From: Coriaria nepalensis
Lineage: Eukaryota > Streptophyta > Magnoliopsida > Cucurbitales > Coriariaceae
Assembly: GCA_027186245.1 (NCBI GenBank)
Contig: CP114485.1
Span: 62,001-126,000, forward strand
Reading direction: 5' to 3'
Length of the DNA: 64,000 nt
The notes beneath the pieces were generated by a model. The model worked only from the letters and a program-made list of their open reading frames with translations, was not told the origin of the DNA and did no database searches. Below, piece after piece: positions 36,734 to 48,032 of this stretch (position 1 is the stretch's first letter; the number at the start of each line of letters is the position of its first letter). The translations under genes were made by a program, and so were the position numbers.

Positions 36734-39700
36734 GTGGAAGAAAATCTAATCAATCGTAAAGCTGATGATGAAGATGGTGAACAAAGTCAGTGATGAGACT
36801 TCTGTTGTTGTCATAAGCTCCTTAGTTTCTGTTTGCGGTTCCTATTCCTTTGGAAATGCTGTAAGTTCTACTTCATTCTTCTAATATCTTCACTCCACGC
36901 AACATACACAAAGACGAGTATTTAGGGATGAACATTTAGGGCTTTGACTTCATCTGGACAAGATGTAAATAAGAGAGCCAATATGTAATTGAACTTGGTT
37001 TTTAGGTTTTAAACTTTTTTTTTTTTAATGCAGGTGGGGGTATTCAGCTCCAGCTGAATGAGGCATTGTGGATGAACTTGGCCTTACTGTGGCAGAGGTT
37101 GCCAAATATCTAAGCACCTACAACCCTTTTGCTATTATCTATACAACCCTGTTAATCTATCTTTACTCTGCTTGGTAAAAACCTATCCTTTAATTGTGCA
37201 TGGAAAATATGGGAAAAATAGATTTTTTTTTTTTTTTTTTGAGGATATCAATCAAATGATCTTGTAAATTTGCTAGGTACAGAGAGAGAAAATTGGCATT
37301 TTACAAGTTTTCTTATTTAGAAGCTAGAAAAATTTGAATCAAACAATAGTTGTAGTGTTCCTTTTCTATGTACTCTAAAATTGTTTGTTTTCATTTAACC
37401 TCATCCTTTTCTCTTCATGGCATTAGTATTCAGTTTTTGGTTCAATATTGACGATTGGAGCAATGTTAGGAGCTGTTGTTTACGGGAATACTGCTGATCT
37501 TATCAGCTGAAGAATGGTACATATTCCCCGATCCATATCTCTTTTGATTCTAGTACTGACTTGATCCATATATTCATACTCTATCAACTCCATACTTTAA
37601 AGCACCATTTTTTTAATTTAGGCCATGGGTGTTCCACAACTATTCTGCATTGCAGAGTGGCTTTCGATAGCATTCACACAGGTTTTCCTTCCTCATCAAG
37701 TCCCTTTTCGTTTTCTCTCCAAAATTCTTGTCGATTCACTTATTATCTGTCTATGTATTAAAATTTGGTGTAAAGGATGCTTGGTGGCTTGACACTGGAA
37801 GATTCCTAGTGGGACGTGGGATTGGGCTACTTTCCTATGTGGTAATGGCACTAATCATATTTTATGATTATACCTTTTATTCTCAAAATTAACTAAAATG
37901 TTGAAATGGGCATATAGGTACCCGTATATATAGCAGAAATAACGCCCAAGAATGTTCAAGGAGCATTCACTTCTCTTACTCGGATATGTTGTTTTCCATA
38001 CAGTGATATGAACTTGTGATTAGTTCCTTGCCTGTATGCTTTACATGTTTTCCAAATTTTTGTTGTGTATGATAGTTGATGATAGGTGGTGGCCAAGCTA
38101 TCTTTTTCCTCATTGGTTCGCTTATCAATTGGCGCACCTTGGCTCTGATTGGTCCTTTCTTCTATCTCGTCTATTGAATTTCATTTAATTTTAAATGAGT
38201 ATGAACCTGGGTTTTCAGTTTATATATTTCATTTTCAGGACTTATTCCATCTGTTGTATAGGTTTTAGTCCTGTTTTTTATTCCAGAGTCTCCTAGATGG
38301 CTAGTAAGTCAGTTCCTTTTCATGAATATGTTTTTGAGGAATTTACTAATAATTTAAGCTAGCTGATAGATGCAGATTCTTTTTTTCCCCTGCAGGCGAA
38401 AATTGGCCGTGTCAAAGAATTTGAATCTTCATTACAGAGACTTAGGGGGAAAGATGCTAATATTTGTGAAGAAGCTTGTAAGAAAGAGGATGCTAATAGA
38501 AGACATGATGATTTTCTCTAACGTGACCTTTATTAACAGGAATATACCGAGAATCTCCAGCAGATATGAGTGGATGGAATTATTGGTCTATTTCAGCGGA
38601 AATACCGATATCCGATCATTATGAGTCAACAATATATAAATAAACAAGGTCCATGTTGCTCTCATCTAGGTTTATACCAACAAATATGTTAAACCACAGG
38701 TTGAAGTTGGCTTGATGGTATTTCAACAATTTGGAGGACTAAATGGATTTACATTTTATACAAGTGCAATATTTGAGTCTGCTGGTAAGATATACAGTTT
38801 CATGCATGTATAGAAGATATAAATATATTATGTATGGGGAAGAGAGATTGAATAAATCTTTGGTGTCTGAAAGGTTTTCCGAGTACGATTGGGACAATTG
38901 CAGCATCAGTTTTTCAGGTTCTGCTTCTACAACTTAGTCCTGATAAAGAATCCTAATAGATGTGGAATATACTCTGTTCTTCTTTTACACATAATTTTTT
39001 GCAGATTCTGACAACAATTTTGGGAGTACTTCTAATAGACAGATCTGGCTGCAGACCGCTTCTCATGGTATGATTCAACCCCCTCCTCCCTCAAAAAAAG
39101 AAAAAAAATGAAAAAACTCATCGGAATAGGAGACTGAAAATGATGGTGCTTTTGCAGATATCAGTAGCTGTGATGTGTCCTCACTGGATTTTCTTTCTTC
39201 CTTAAGATTCTCTTCAAAAAGCAGTATCCTTCTTCCTTGTTTTATATACTGTATCTTTCTCTCTCTCTATGTATATATATATATTTCATACTGAGTTTAA
39301 GATGTAACATGAATAGGGCATTGATTCCGGAACAGGGCTCTCTTCTATTTTCGTGCTGATTGATGTATTGGTATTGCAGTTTATCTATATCGTAGTTACT
39401 TGCTTCTAGATTCTATAACATATTGAGTTGTGCATTGATTGGAAAATGATTCTCACTCTTAGGTATATCTTGGTTCCTTTTATCTTGGCATGGGAGGAAT
39501 TCTGTGGATTATAATGTCTGAGGTAAAGTCAGCATCTATGGTTCTTAAAAGTAAGATTGATCTTCTGTGATTCTAGTTAATAAAGTAGATTAAATCTAAA
39601 TCATCGATGGGTGCAGGTATTTCCAATAAGCATAAAGGGATCGGCCGGAAGCCTAGTGAGCTTGGTCAGCTGGACGGGTGCTTGGGTTATTTCTTAGTCT

Positions 39701-39892
39701 TTCAACTTCTTAGTTGGATGGAGATCAGCAGGTGATTCTTTCCCCTCTTACATCCTTATTTGAGATTATTGAAAAAAGGATTTTAGCAAAAAAAAAAAAT
39801 ATGATGGAATTGCAGGGACATTCTTAATGTTGGCAGGTGTGGTCTTCATATCAAAGCTAGAGCCACAGACTAAAGGTTGGACTTTAGAATAA
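36734..39892 (+). pseudogene. ERD6-like transporter pseudogene
   Basis: This copy has the same exon order as the intact gene at 33068-36079 but in the opposite direction, with introns kept, so it is a DNA duplication and not a retrocopy. Lesions seen: the expected start reads GTG and the N-terminus shifts frame before the SDETS motif (36734-36795). An extra G follows the exon 2 acceptor, and a TGA falls in that exon's PAE motif (about 37050). A TGA replaces a Gly codon before the RM of exon 3 (about 37508). TAG replaces Gln in exon 8 (about 38259), TGA falls in exon 10 (about 38567), exons 14-15 are badly degraded (39157-39370), and TAG falls in exon 17 (about 39697). Between the lesions many family motifs stay clear ([26 protein letters not shown]). 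Confidence 0.9.
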
Positions 39893-40229
39893 ATTCAGGC
39901 CTCTCTTACTCATTGTGCACTAAGATGGAGAGTCGTAGAAAATAGTCCATACTGCAAAAGTGTAATAGCCCCCATCTAATCTATGTGTCTATTGTCGCAG
40001 TTTCAATATACAAGTATGTGCTAGTGTAAACCGGATTGGTAATGTCAGAGTAGATTGTCTTTACCCAGATGAATTATAATACGGCATGATTTATGCAAGC
40101 ATATGGCTTAAACAAATAATTACCAACAAATATAATGTAAAAAAGAAGAAATAAATAAATAAATTATCCAGTCTCCGTGATGGATGTGTTAAAAAGGAAA
40201 GATAGATGTGATGGAGTTGAATTAACGCG

Positions 40230-42640
40230 CTCAATTTGAGGCAGACGAGCTTCAACTCTTCACGTTCATCCTTAGCTCTCTACAGCTCCTCAATTATAGC
40301 CCTTGACCATTCCACCTCTTCAGTATCAGCCTTCCACATGTCGACCTTAGCATGACACATCTTGATCAGATCATTCTTGTTTGATATGAGGTCATTGATT
40401 ACTTGAACTGAGGCTGGGCATTCTTCTTCAATTCCTCATTCTCCTTCTTTAGACGCGTCTGATCTTCGGGAGGACAAGTTTGGATGGAAACCTCAAGAAC
40501 AGCCGCAATAATATGGCACGGAAGCAAGAAAATGGAGAAGATTAGACTAAAGTCTGCATTAAAAGCAAAACCCATTTAAAAGAAGGGCTTACGTTAGCTA
40601 AGCTTGAGCAAAGAAACTCCAAAACCTCAGAAGAAGAAAGTTGGCTAATTTGCTCGCCTCTTCACTCATCATTAGCCCTAGAATTTCACGGCTGAAATCC
40701 TTCAATGACCCGAGGCTTCAGAGCTGATCCTAAGCCGCTCTGCTGGGTCAGGAAGGCTGTGGTAGCGGTGGTCTAACTGATGGGATGTGGTCCCTAAGGC
40801 TGAGCAGCTGGCAATGAACGTGATGTTGAATTTTGTTGAGGGAGAGATGGAGGACTCTTTTGCTGAGCTCGCTATAGAGAGGCCGGAGGAGGAGGACTCT
40901 TGATAGTCCTGCTCAGCCACAACATCAACCTCGGCCATACTCACTCTCTCTGCAAGTAAATAAGAGTAAATATTAGACATAAAACAAAATATTATACAAT
41001 TAATAAAGCAACAATAGGGCAAACCTGTTTGAAGATTGCTTGTTTGGTTAGTGACTTCACAATTGAAAATTAGCCAAAAACGTTGACTTTTTGACTCCCT
41101 AATCCAAATGCATTGACTCCAATTCCATTAGCTTCCTCTCATCATTTATGACTTGTTGCAATTGGTTTGAAGGTGATCAGATCATTAAAACTCAACTTGA
41201 GGCCTAATCTTGCTTCTACTGTTTTATTGATTTTGGCCTTGTGAAGTTTCTGTTTTAGTGCATTTTTTACCTCAAATGGAGCTGCTCTGACCTCAAGCAA
41301 GTTTGTTTAAGTTGGTTGGACCTCAAGCTTCGAGATCAAGCATGCCAAAGTCCATCATCTCACTTTTGGTGTTTTAGCACGAAGCCAAAAGCTGTTTTTA
41401 CAGTAACAGCTTTTTGCCTTTGCTGTTTTTACAGAATAATTTTTTTGCTGTTTTTGTGTGCTTGATTGTACTTAGCACTTTTGTAATGTCCAATCTAGTA
41501 TTGTAACTTCTAATCCTAGTAGATTAGAGATGTCTTAGTTTACTTTAACTTTAGTAATTGTTCTGATTTGTAATCATCTCTTTATTAAGTATTAATGAAA
41601 TGAAAAACTTGCATTTTAGCAAGTAAGCAAATTTTATCAGAAAACAAAGTGTATTCTATTTTTTGCTCTCAACTTCGAAATTCTAACAAAACCCTCTTCA
41701 ATATACTAAACTGGAAAATAGGGAATGGTGTTAAGGAGATCAACTTCTAGCGGGGGATCACCCCGAATAAGGTTATACTGGGTCAGGCGGCTAATAGTTA
41801 TAACTACCCTAAAATGCTTGTCCTCATCGGGAAGGTTAATTATGGAGTTCCAAACTACTTCATCAGGAGTGCCTATGAAATAAGATCTAGAGTAAAGTTA
41901 CCTTTAAAAGAAAATAACCTTAGGAAAAAAAAGCTAAGGAACCTTCATTTTTGTTGGAACTTAGAGCACACTAAATATTGGCATTGAGTGGATTGTCAGG
42001 CTCTAGTAAGGATAAACCACTTCACTTTTTAGTGTTTGTTAGCCTGGGGGAGTCCAATAATGGGGTTGCCTCATGTTAGCATAATACTAGCCATATGCTC
42101 TACGACGGAGCCCCATGAGAGATAGGAAGAAGGAGGAGCTAAGGGCACGACCAGACTCCTCCCAATAAAGGACGAAAAGACTCAGAATTGTTCGACATGT
42201 ATTGGGCACTAGTTGACCTAATGGAGTTTTTAGAAGCAAAGTAAAGATTGAAGTAAAGGATGGAGTGGAGTACGAAATCCACTAAGGTACATCTCCATGT
42301 ATACTATAGTCCCAGACGGGTCCTCAATTTCAATGTACGGAATTTGTTCCTAGTCCTAAGAAGCTCTAATGTATAGGATATGAGGAATATTGTACTGGGG
42401 CAGCATCTGGTATCAATCTTCATTGTTGAAGATATATATTGCCTCCTCATAGTGTTCCAAGGGTTTGGACCGACCTGCCTTCCCGTCTCTTCTGATCGTC
42501 ATATGCCGAGCTGCCCCTCTTTGTTCAATTGTGCTTACTGAACCTGACCATCAAAGAAGTACAGGTCAGCCTCAAATCAGGGTCTCTCACCAGCCACTCT
42601 TTGAGAAGGTGAAATTTTGCTAAATGTTTGGGTTAGATAT
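40230..42640 (-). mobile_element. Degraded retrotransposon gag-like remnant interrupted by a solo LTR
   Basis: Minus-strand reading of about 42640-41700 shows broken pieces of a gag-like protein of the kind common in plant LTR elements (an EDPSG...YLSGFRTPL phrase). Minus-strand 40560-40230 encodes a charged, coiled-coil-like stretch (KKENEELKK, KDEREELKL) with stops. The two halves are split by the solo LTR at 41026-41688. The identification rests on pattern recognition of degraded sequence and the limits are rough. Confidence 0.4.
41026..41688 (+). repeat. Solo LTR with 5-bp target duplication
   Basis: 663 bp from TGTTTGAAG to TTCTAACA, near-identical to the LTRs at 46456-47119 and 51136-51799 and in the same orientation. 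It is flanked on both sides by aaacc (41021-41025 and 41689-41693). By eye I count about 14 substitutions and one 1-base deletion against the LTR at 51136. No internal element sequence is present. Confidence 0.95.
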
Positions 42641-44514
42641 CTAAGAAACCCTAAGGGTTTTGCATTTCTAAGGTCAGAGTATCCTATAGGGGAGTACTAA
42701 GGATTAACCTAAAGACAAAAAAATTATGATCTCTACATTTACAAGTATGCATGGATTAAATGAGAGATTTGAAAACGGCGTGAAGTTTAAAAAATGAAGA
42801 ACACGATGAACAATATATAGCATGAAAGAGAGAAAACTTCCTTGATTTGTTAAACATGATTCGGCGTCGGATAGGAAATTTGAAAAATGTTGTCGAGGTC
42901 GGAAGGAGGTGATGTAGTGTTTAATCGGATCAGATTCGCTAAAAACTTCCACTTCAATTGAGATTCTAAAGGAAAGGGCAAATCTAGAGGGAGAAATAGG
43001 AAGTGGGAGATAGAAGGGAGTTTTTTAATGAAATGAAGAAGTCCAAAAAAGGAAAGGGAAGTCAGACGGTTAGGAAGAAATAAATTAAAATAAAAATAAA
43101 AATATGTGGGCTTACCACGAGTAAGAAACGAATATGTGTCAAGTACGAGTTGATGCCACGCTTGAAAAGATATAGGCATGCATCACACTAATGAACATAT
43201 TTACTCTCCAAAGGTGTCAGAAAGACATGGATATGATTGTCGGTATCAGTGCTTCAGGATGATAGATATGTGCTAGATGCCACTTGCTCATCCCTAACTC
43301 ATTGCATGTGATAAAGGGCTAACTGTTGGGCCAATGAATATCTGCCCTCATGTTGTGTTCAGACCTCAGACCGATGTTTAGCTTCGGCATCAGTCAGTGC
43401 ATTCGACCCATGTTGATGCAGGAATAGGAGCTGAGCCAATGAGATACTATCGGCTTAATTGAGACAGATGAAGCTTACTCTCAAAGCTAATTTATCTTTG
43501 AGCAGACTGAACCAGGGTGTCAAGACCGCAATGGTGATCAACTCTTTTATGGATAAGATAGTTAGTGATGACGTGCTCAAAGAGGGAGGGGCAAATGCGC
43601 GTCACTACCATGTAGTGGAGCATGATCATAGTGCAGGCAAAATACTATTTAATGAGAATGAGACATGTGGAAAGTTCCTAGAAGATGGTACATATTCTAT
43701 ACTTTATCTTGGATGAGAGGTAATTTTATTTTTTTATATACATATCTCATTTTTATCCTCTAAGATTAGAATTTAACCCGATCGTTGGAGGGAGTCTGGC
43801 TGAACATCATTTCAGCCACTCCTTATTCATTTGTATAGACACAGTTAATCTTAGGACACATCACTAAATGTGGAGCCCTTCTTACGAACGGATTTCCACT
43901 TGAACACAGGTAATAATGATATGATCGATCGGATAAAGAGGCCAGCCAGCAGCCACAGTTATTATGTTATGATGTGATCAGCGCCACTCCAGAATTATAT
44001 ATATAAGACCGAAAGGCCGTTTGGAAGATAGAAAGATCATGCATGGCCGAGAAGTCTGGAATATACAAATAAAAGAGATGAGGCCACGCCCAGGTGTACT
44101 CCTTTTCTGTAATCCGACTCAATTAGGAGTAGACGCCTACCGGTATATATATATATATAGAATTCAGTAATATTATTACTTATGCATGTAAAAAGGAAGA
44201 AAAAGAAGAAGAAGAAAAGGAGTCAAAAGGCAGAGTTACATGCATGGGACCCGGCACGGTTTCCTTCCCTCTTTTCTCTGGCTCTATTCATATATATATC
44301 AATCCAGCTCATATCTGTATGTATATGTCGATGCAACTTCTTGTCTCGCTGGCACTTGTAAAGCCATATCCCTCCACCCCCATCTCTCTGTCTCACTCGT
44401 TTTCCCTATCTTTGGCGTGCGGATATCATTAATACCCCTCTTCCCCCTCCCAAAACCAACAACATATATAATACCAAAATGTAAAAGCTTTTCATTTCCT
44501 TCACATATATATAA
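42641..44514. other. Intergenic region upstream of the EAR1-like gene
   Basis: I see no supported gene. An open frame at 43459-43716 lacks any recognised domain. A short TA run lies near 44143-44160. The last few hundred bases contain tatatataaatg at 44503-44514, a candidate TATA box, followed by a strongly CT-rich leader. Confidence 0.45.
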
Positions 44515-44598
44515 ATGACCCCCTCCCTTCTCCTCTTTCTTCTTCAACCTCTCTTCTCTCTCTGCCTTCTTCTTCTTAATTCCTTCCTAACTATGATT

Positions 44599-45657
44599 AT
44601 GAGCTTCTACAAGAAAAGCTTCCCTTCTTTTCTCGGTTCTGACCGTAATGCAACCACTACAACACCACCTACCACTTCCACCCCATATTGGAAATCATCA
44701 TGTCATCCCAACAACCATCATCATCTATCCAACGGGTTAGGTTTAATCAATCAAGTATCCAGCAACGACACCCAACGCTCCCCTAACGTCCTTGAATCCG
44801 CATCTATTAAGTCTATGTTATCACCACTTCTACTACCACGGCCAATGATACGTCCGAAGAGAGATCCCGGTGGGATCGGTTTTATTGATGACATTGGCGG
44901 TGGGGTCGATGGGTTGATGTCTTGCACTGAGAGCCTTGGATTCGAAAGCTCCGACGAGCGATTGGTCGATGATGATGATCATCATATGGTTACTAATTGC
45001 AATAGCAATGATAGCGCTATGATTAGTTTGAATCATGATAATGATGATCATGATATTGATATTGATCATGAACGATTGAGATATTGGAGGATAAAGAGGT
45101 CGAGGAGGCAGTTATCGAGTGCTTATGGTGATGATAAGGTGAAGAACTTCCCACCACCACTTTCTTCTTTGAATCATAATGGTCAGCCAAGTTTCTTTCT
45201 TCGGCCAGTGAGGAAGGAGGGTCGATTGGAACTTATGGAGGTTAGGATTGATAGGCCACCCAAGATCCTTCAGGCCTCCAGACAAGATGGACGATTGAGA
45301 TTACACCTTGTTCGAAAGGACGACGACACTACTAATAAGGATAATGTCCGAGATTCATCTATTCAAGAAGAAGAAGAAGAAGAAGTAGCAGCAGTTGAAA
45401 AAGAAGAGCTGGAAATTGAAGAAGAAGGGGAGGAGGAGGAGGGGGTTGTTGATCAGAACGTAGATAATTTTGATGATGAAAATAGGTATAAGGATAGTAT
45501 AGGTGAGTGGAGGTTTAATTCGGCGGGTGGGGATCAGGGTTTACGGCGGTGTAACAATCAGTTGGGGATGATCGGCCACCATCATCATCAGCATCATCAT
45601 AGAAATCCTCTCCACCACTTCCACGTGTGGTCACCCAATTGTCTAACAATTAGGTGA
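44599..45657 (+). CDS. EAR1: FANTASTIC FOUR (FAF) domain protein, EAR1-like
   Basis: Intronless, 352 residues from the ATG at 44599 (MSFYKKSF). The FAF domain lies at about residues 183-237, opening FPPPL and continuing with the RPVRKEGRLELMEVRI pattern. It is followed by a Glu-rich stretch and a His-rich C-terminus. Arabidopsis EAR1 (At5g22090) has the same start and enhances PP2C activity to dampen ABA signalling; FAF proteins affect shoot meristem size. In-frame ATGs also exist at 44515 and 44593. The 28 residues added from 44515 are almost all Leu, Phe, Ser and Pro from a CT-rich leader just after a TATA-like element, so I treat them as untranslated. The gene sits between two directly repeated LTRs. 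Confidence 0.85.
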   Translation: MSFYKKSFPSFLGSDRNATTTTPPTTSTPYWKSSCHPNNHHHLSNGLGLINQVSSNDTQRSPNVLESASIKSMLSPLLLPRPMIRPKRDPGGIGFIDDIGGGVDGLMSCTESLGFESSDERLVDDDDHHMVTNCNSNDSAMISLNHDNDDHDIDIDHERLRYWRIKRSRRQLSSAYGDDKVKNFPPPLSSLNHNGQPSFFLRPVRKEGRLELMEVRIDRPPKILQASRQDGRLRLHLVRKDDDTTNKDNVRDSSIQEEEEEEVAAVEKEELEIEEEGEEEEGVVDQNVDNFDDENRYKDSIGEWRFNSAGGDQGLRRCNNQLGMIGHHHHQHHHRNPLHHFHVWSPNCLTIR

Positions 45658-46455
45658 TGCATAATTTGGTTATCTTATCGACTGTTGAGGAAAAAGCAAG
45701 AATCCAAAAACATAGCATGAGGCATGAGCACCTTAAATGTGCCACCAAGGGCGGTTAACTGGATATGGAGCAGGAGCACTTGTTTCCATTCATTATTCTA
45801 TATCATCGTGTGATACATACATATATACTGAGAGGCGATTGGACATGTGAAATTGTGCATGTACATATATATCTATATAATATGTATGTTTCAAACTCTC
45901 AAGTGCAATTCTGTAGATGGGCAGAGGGAGCTAGGCCTAGATATATACAGCCTATGCCTATGCCTATGCATGACATGGTGTGTATCTGTATGTATGGCTG
46001 TAGAATCTCGGCAAATACGACAGCAATTGAAGCAGCACTAGTGACCCAATCAATATACGGATTCTATACCGCCATGTTTTAACCAATTCAATATATTAAA
46101 GCTGTTGTGTGCATCCTGAGATTCTTGCTGAGTTAGAAGAGAGAAGATGGAGCTTGCATTTGATTTTACTAATTAGCTCAACTAAACTTGTGTGGACAAA
46201 AGCTGCTATTTTTTTAAATAAAAAGAAGTAAATATATATATATAATGGAAAATAAAAGTAGTAGTGGAAAAGGACTAGTTTTGGGGAGGATGTTGTTGGC
46301 TTGACTGCATTAATCAAACAGGGTGGCAGGAGATCATTCACTAATTGGACTACATCTTCTATTTCAAATATTGAAGTTAGTGTTGAGAGTTACAGATAGG
46401 TGGCAATAAATGAAGTCGAGAAAAGCTACTGTATAGTATCTAGTCAGGTTTAGTG
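45658..46455. other. Region between the EAR1-like gene and the young copia element
   Basis: The left part is the 3' UTR of the EAR1-like gene, with many short TA-rich stretches. Small frames at 45765-46082 and 46096-46341 have no recognisable product. No RNA gene was seen. Confidence 0.45.
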
Positions 46456-47119
46456 TGCTTAAAGATTGCTTGTTTGGTTAGTGACTTCACAATTGGAAAT
46501 TAGCCCAAAACGTTGACTTTTTGACTCCCTAATCCAAATGCATTGACTCCAATTCCATTAGCTTCCTCTCATCATTTATGACTTGTTGCAATTGGTTTGA
46601 AGGTGATCGGATCATTAAAACTCAACTTGAGGCCTAATCTTGCTTTTACTGTTTTATTGATTTTGGCCTTGTGAAGTTTCTGTTTTAGTGCAATTTTGAC
46701 CTCAAATGGAGCTGCTCTAACCTCAAGCAAGTTTGTTTAAGTTGGTTGGACCTCAAGCTTCGAGATCAAGCATGCCAAAGTCCATCATCTCACTTTTGGT
46801 GTTTTAGCACAAAGCCAAAAGCTGTTTTTACAGTAACAGCTTTTTGCCTTTGCTGTTTTTACAGAACAGTGTTTTTGCTGTTTTTGTGTGCTTGATTGTA
46901 CTTAGCACTTTTGTAATGTCCAATCTAGTATTGTAACTTCTAATCCTAGTTGATTAGAGATGTCTTAGTTTACTTTAACTTTAGTAATTGTTCTGATTTG
47001 TAATCATCTCTTTATTAAGTATTAATGAAATGAAAAACTTGCATTTTTAGCAAGTAAGCAAATTTTATCAGAAAACAAAGTGTATTCTGTTTTTTGCTCT
47101 CAACTTCGAAATTCTAACA
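46456..47119 (+). repeat. 5' LTR of the young copia element
   Basis: 664 bp starting TGCTTAAAG and ending TTCTAACA. The third and sixth bases differ from the 3' LTR, which starts TGTTTGAAG. It contains internal phrases such as tttattaagtattaatgaaa. Confidence 0.95.
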
Positions 47120-47131
47120 TGGTATCAGAGC
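47120..47131 (+). other. Primer-binding site
   Basis: tggtatcagagc directly abuts the 5' LTR and matches the 3' end complement of initiator tRNA-Met, the usual primer of plant copia elements. Confidence 0.9.
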
Positions 47132-47237
47132 TTAATTCTTAAGGGGCCTGATCATCATCCATTCTTTCTCTCCAACTTCAATCGATAAAAAAAAAAAAAA
47201 CAGATTCTTACCTACTCAAAAAACCAGAAAATCAGAA

Positions 47238-48032
47238 ATGTCTTCCAACAGTGTGAATCTTCCCTCTCCACCTGTTTTCAGTGGAAAAGACTATCACATA
47301 TGGAATGACAAGATGCAAAATTACCTTATTGCATTTGATCTATGGGAAGCAGTGGAAGAAGGCTACGAACCTCCTGCTGAAGATGAGCACTTCACAGTCA
47401 ACCAACTGAAGGCAGACAAGGAAAAGAGATTGAAGAACTATAGAGCCCTTACAGTCATCCAATCTGCCATTTCGAATGAGATTCACACAAGAATTCTTGG
47501 CCTAAAAAATGCCAAATCAGTGTGGGATACTCTTCAAGCAGAATTCCATGGAACCAAAAGGGTTAGAGCTGTCAACTTGCTCACTGCAAGAAGAGACTTT
47601 GAAGCTCTAAGAATGAAAGATGATGAACCTATCAAGGCTTATGTGGATAAGCTAAATGAGATTGTGGGTCAAATGAGAATGCTAGGAAGTGACATTACTG
47701 AGAGCTCCATCGTGAACAAAGTGTTGGTGAGCTTGCCTTCCAAATTTGACTCAAAAGTGGATGCTATAGAGGAAAGCAAAGATCTGTCCAAACTGACCAT
47801 GAATGAACTCGTAGGCTCACTTCAAGCAAATGAGAAGAGACATTCAAATAGGACAGATGCAACTACAGAATGTGCTTTCTTTGCAAATCAGAAAAAACCT
47901 TGGAAAAGGGAGAACCAAGGCAGCAGCTCCAAACCTTCAAATCCTGCAAGCAAGAAGAAGGAACATACTTGTACCATTTGCAAGAGAAAAGGGCACTTTG
48001 AAAAGACTTGTTGGAACAAGGGAAAACCTTAA
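47238..48032 (+). CDS. Copia Gag polyprotein
   Basis: 264-residue frame from ATG 47238. It has a UBN2-type gag domain (FSGKDYHIW near the start, then SVWDTLQAEF and the DKLNEIV segment) and one CCHC zinc knuckle (CX2CX4HX4C) near its end. TAA at 48030-48032 stops it, but a second CCHC knuckle lies just after the stop in the same frame. The stop is therefore probably a mutation of a Gln codon and not the natural end, although a natural gag stop cannot be excluded. Confidence 0.85.
   Translation: MSSNSVNLPSPPVFSGKDYHIWNDKMQNYLIAFDLWEAVEEGYEPPAEDEHFTVNQLKADKEKRLKNYRALTVIQSAISNEIHTRILGLKNAKSVWDTLQAEFHGTKRVRAVNLLTARRDFEALRMKDDEPIKAYVDKLNEIVGQMRMLGSDITESSIVNKVLVSLPSKFDSKVDAIEESKDLSKLTMNELVGSLQANEKRHSNRTDATTECAFFANQKKPWKRENQGSSSKPSNPASKKKEHTCTICKRKGHFEKTCWNKGKP

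Noticed and set aside
40702..41022. Minus-strand frame with a Ser-rich stretch
   Set aside because: Falls in the degraded transposon remnant next to the solo LTR; no independent support.
43459..43716. 85-codon plus-strand frame
   Set aside because: No recognised motif, in a region of old transposon debris.
48030..48032. Natural gag stop with programmed readthrough
   Set aside because: A second zinc knuckle follows in the same frame and other mutational stops are present, so a mutated Gln codon is the simpler reading; not excluded.
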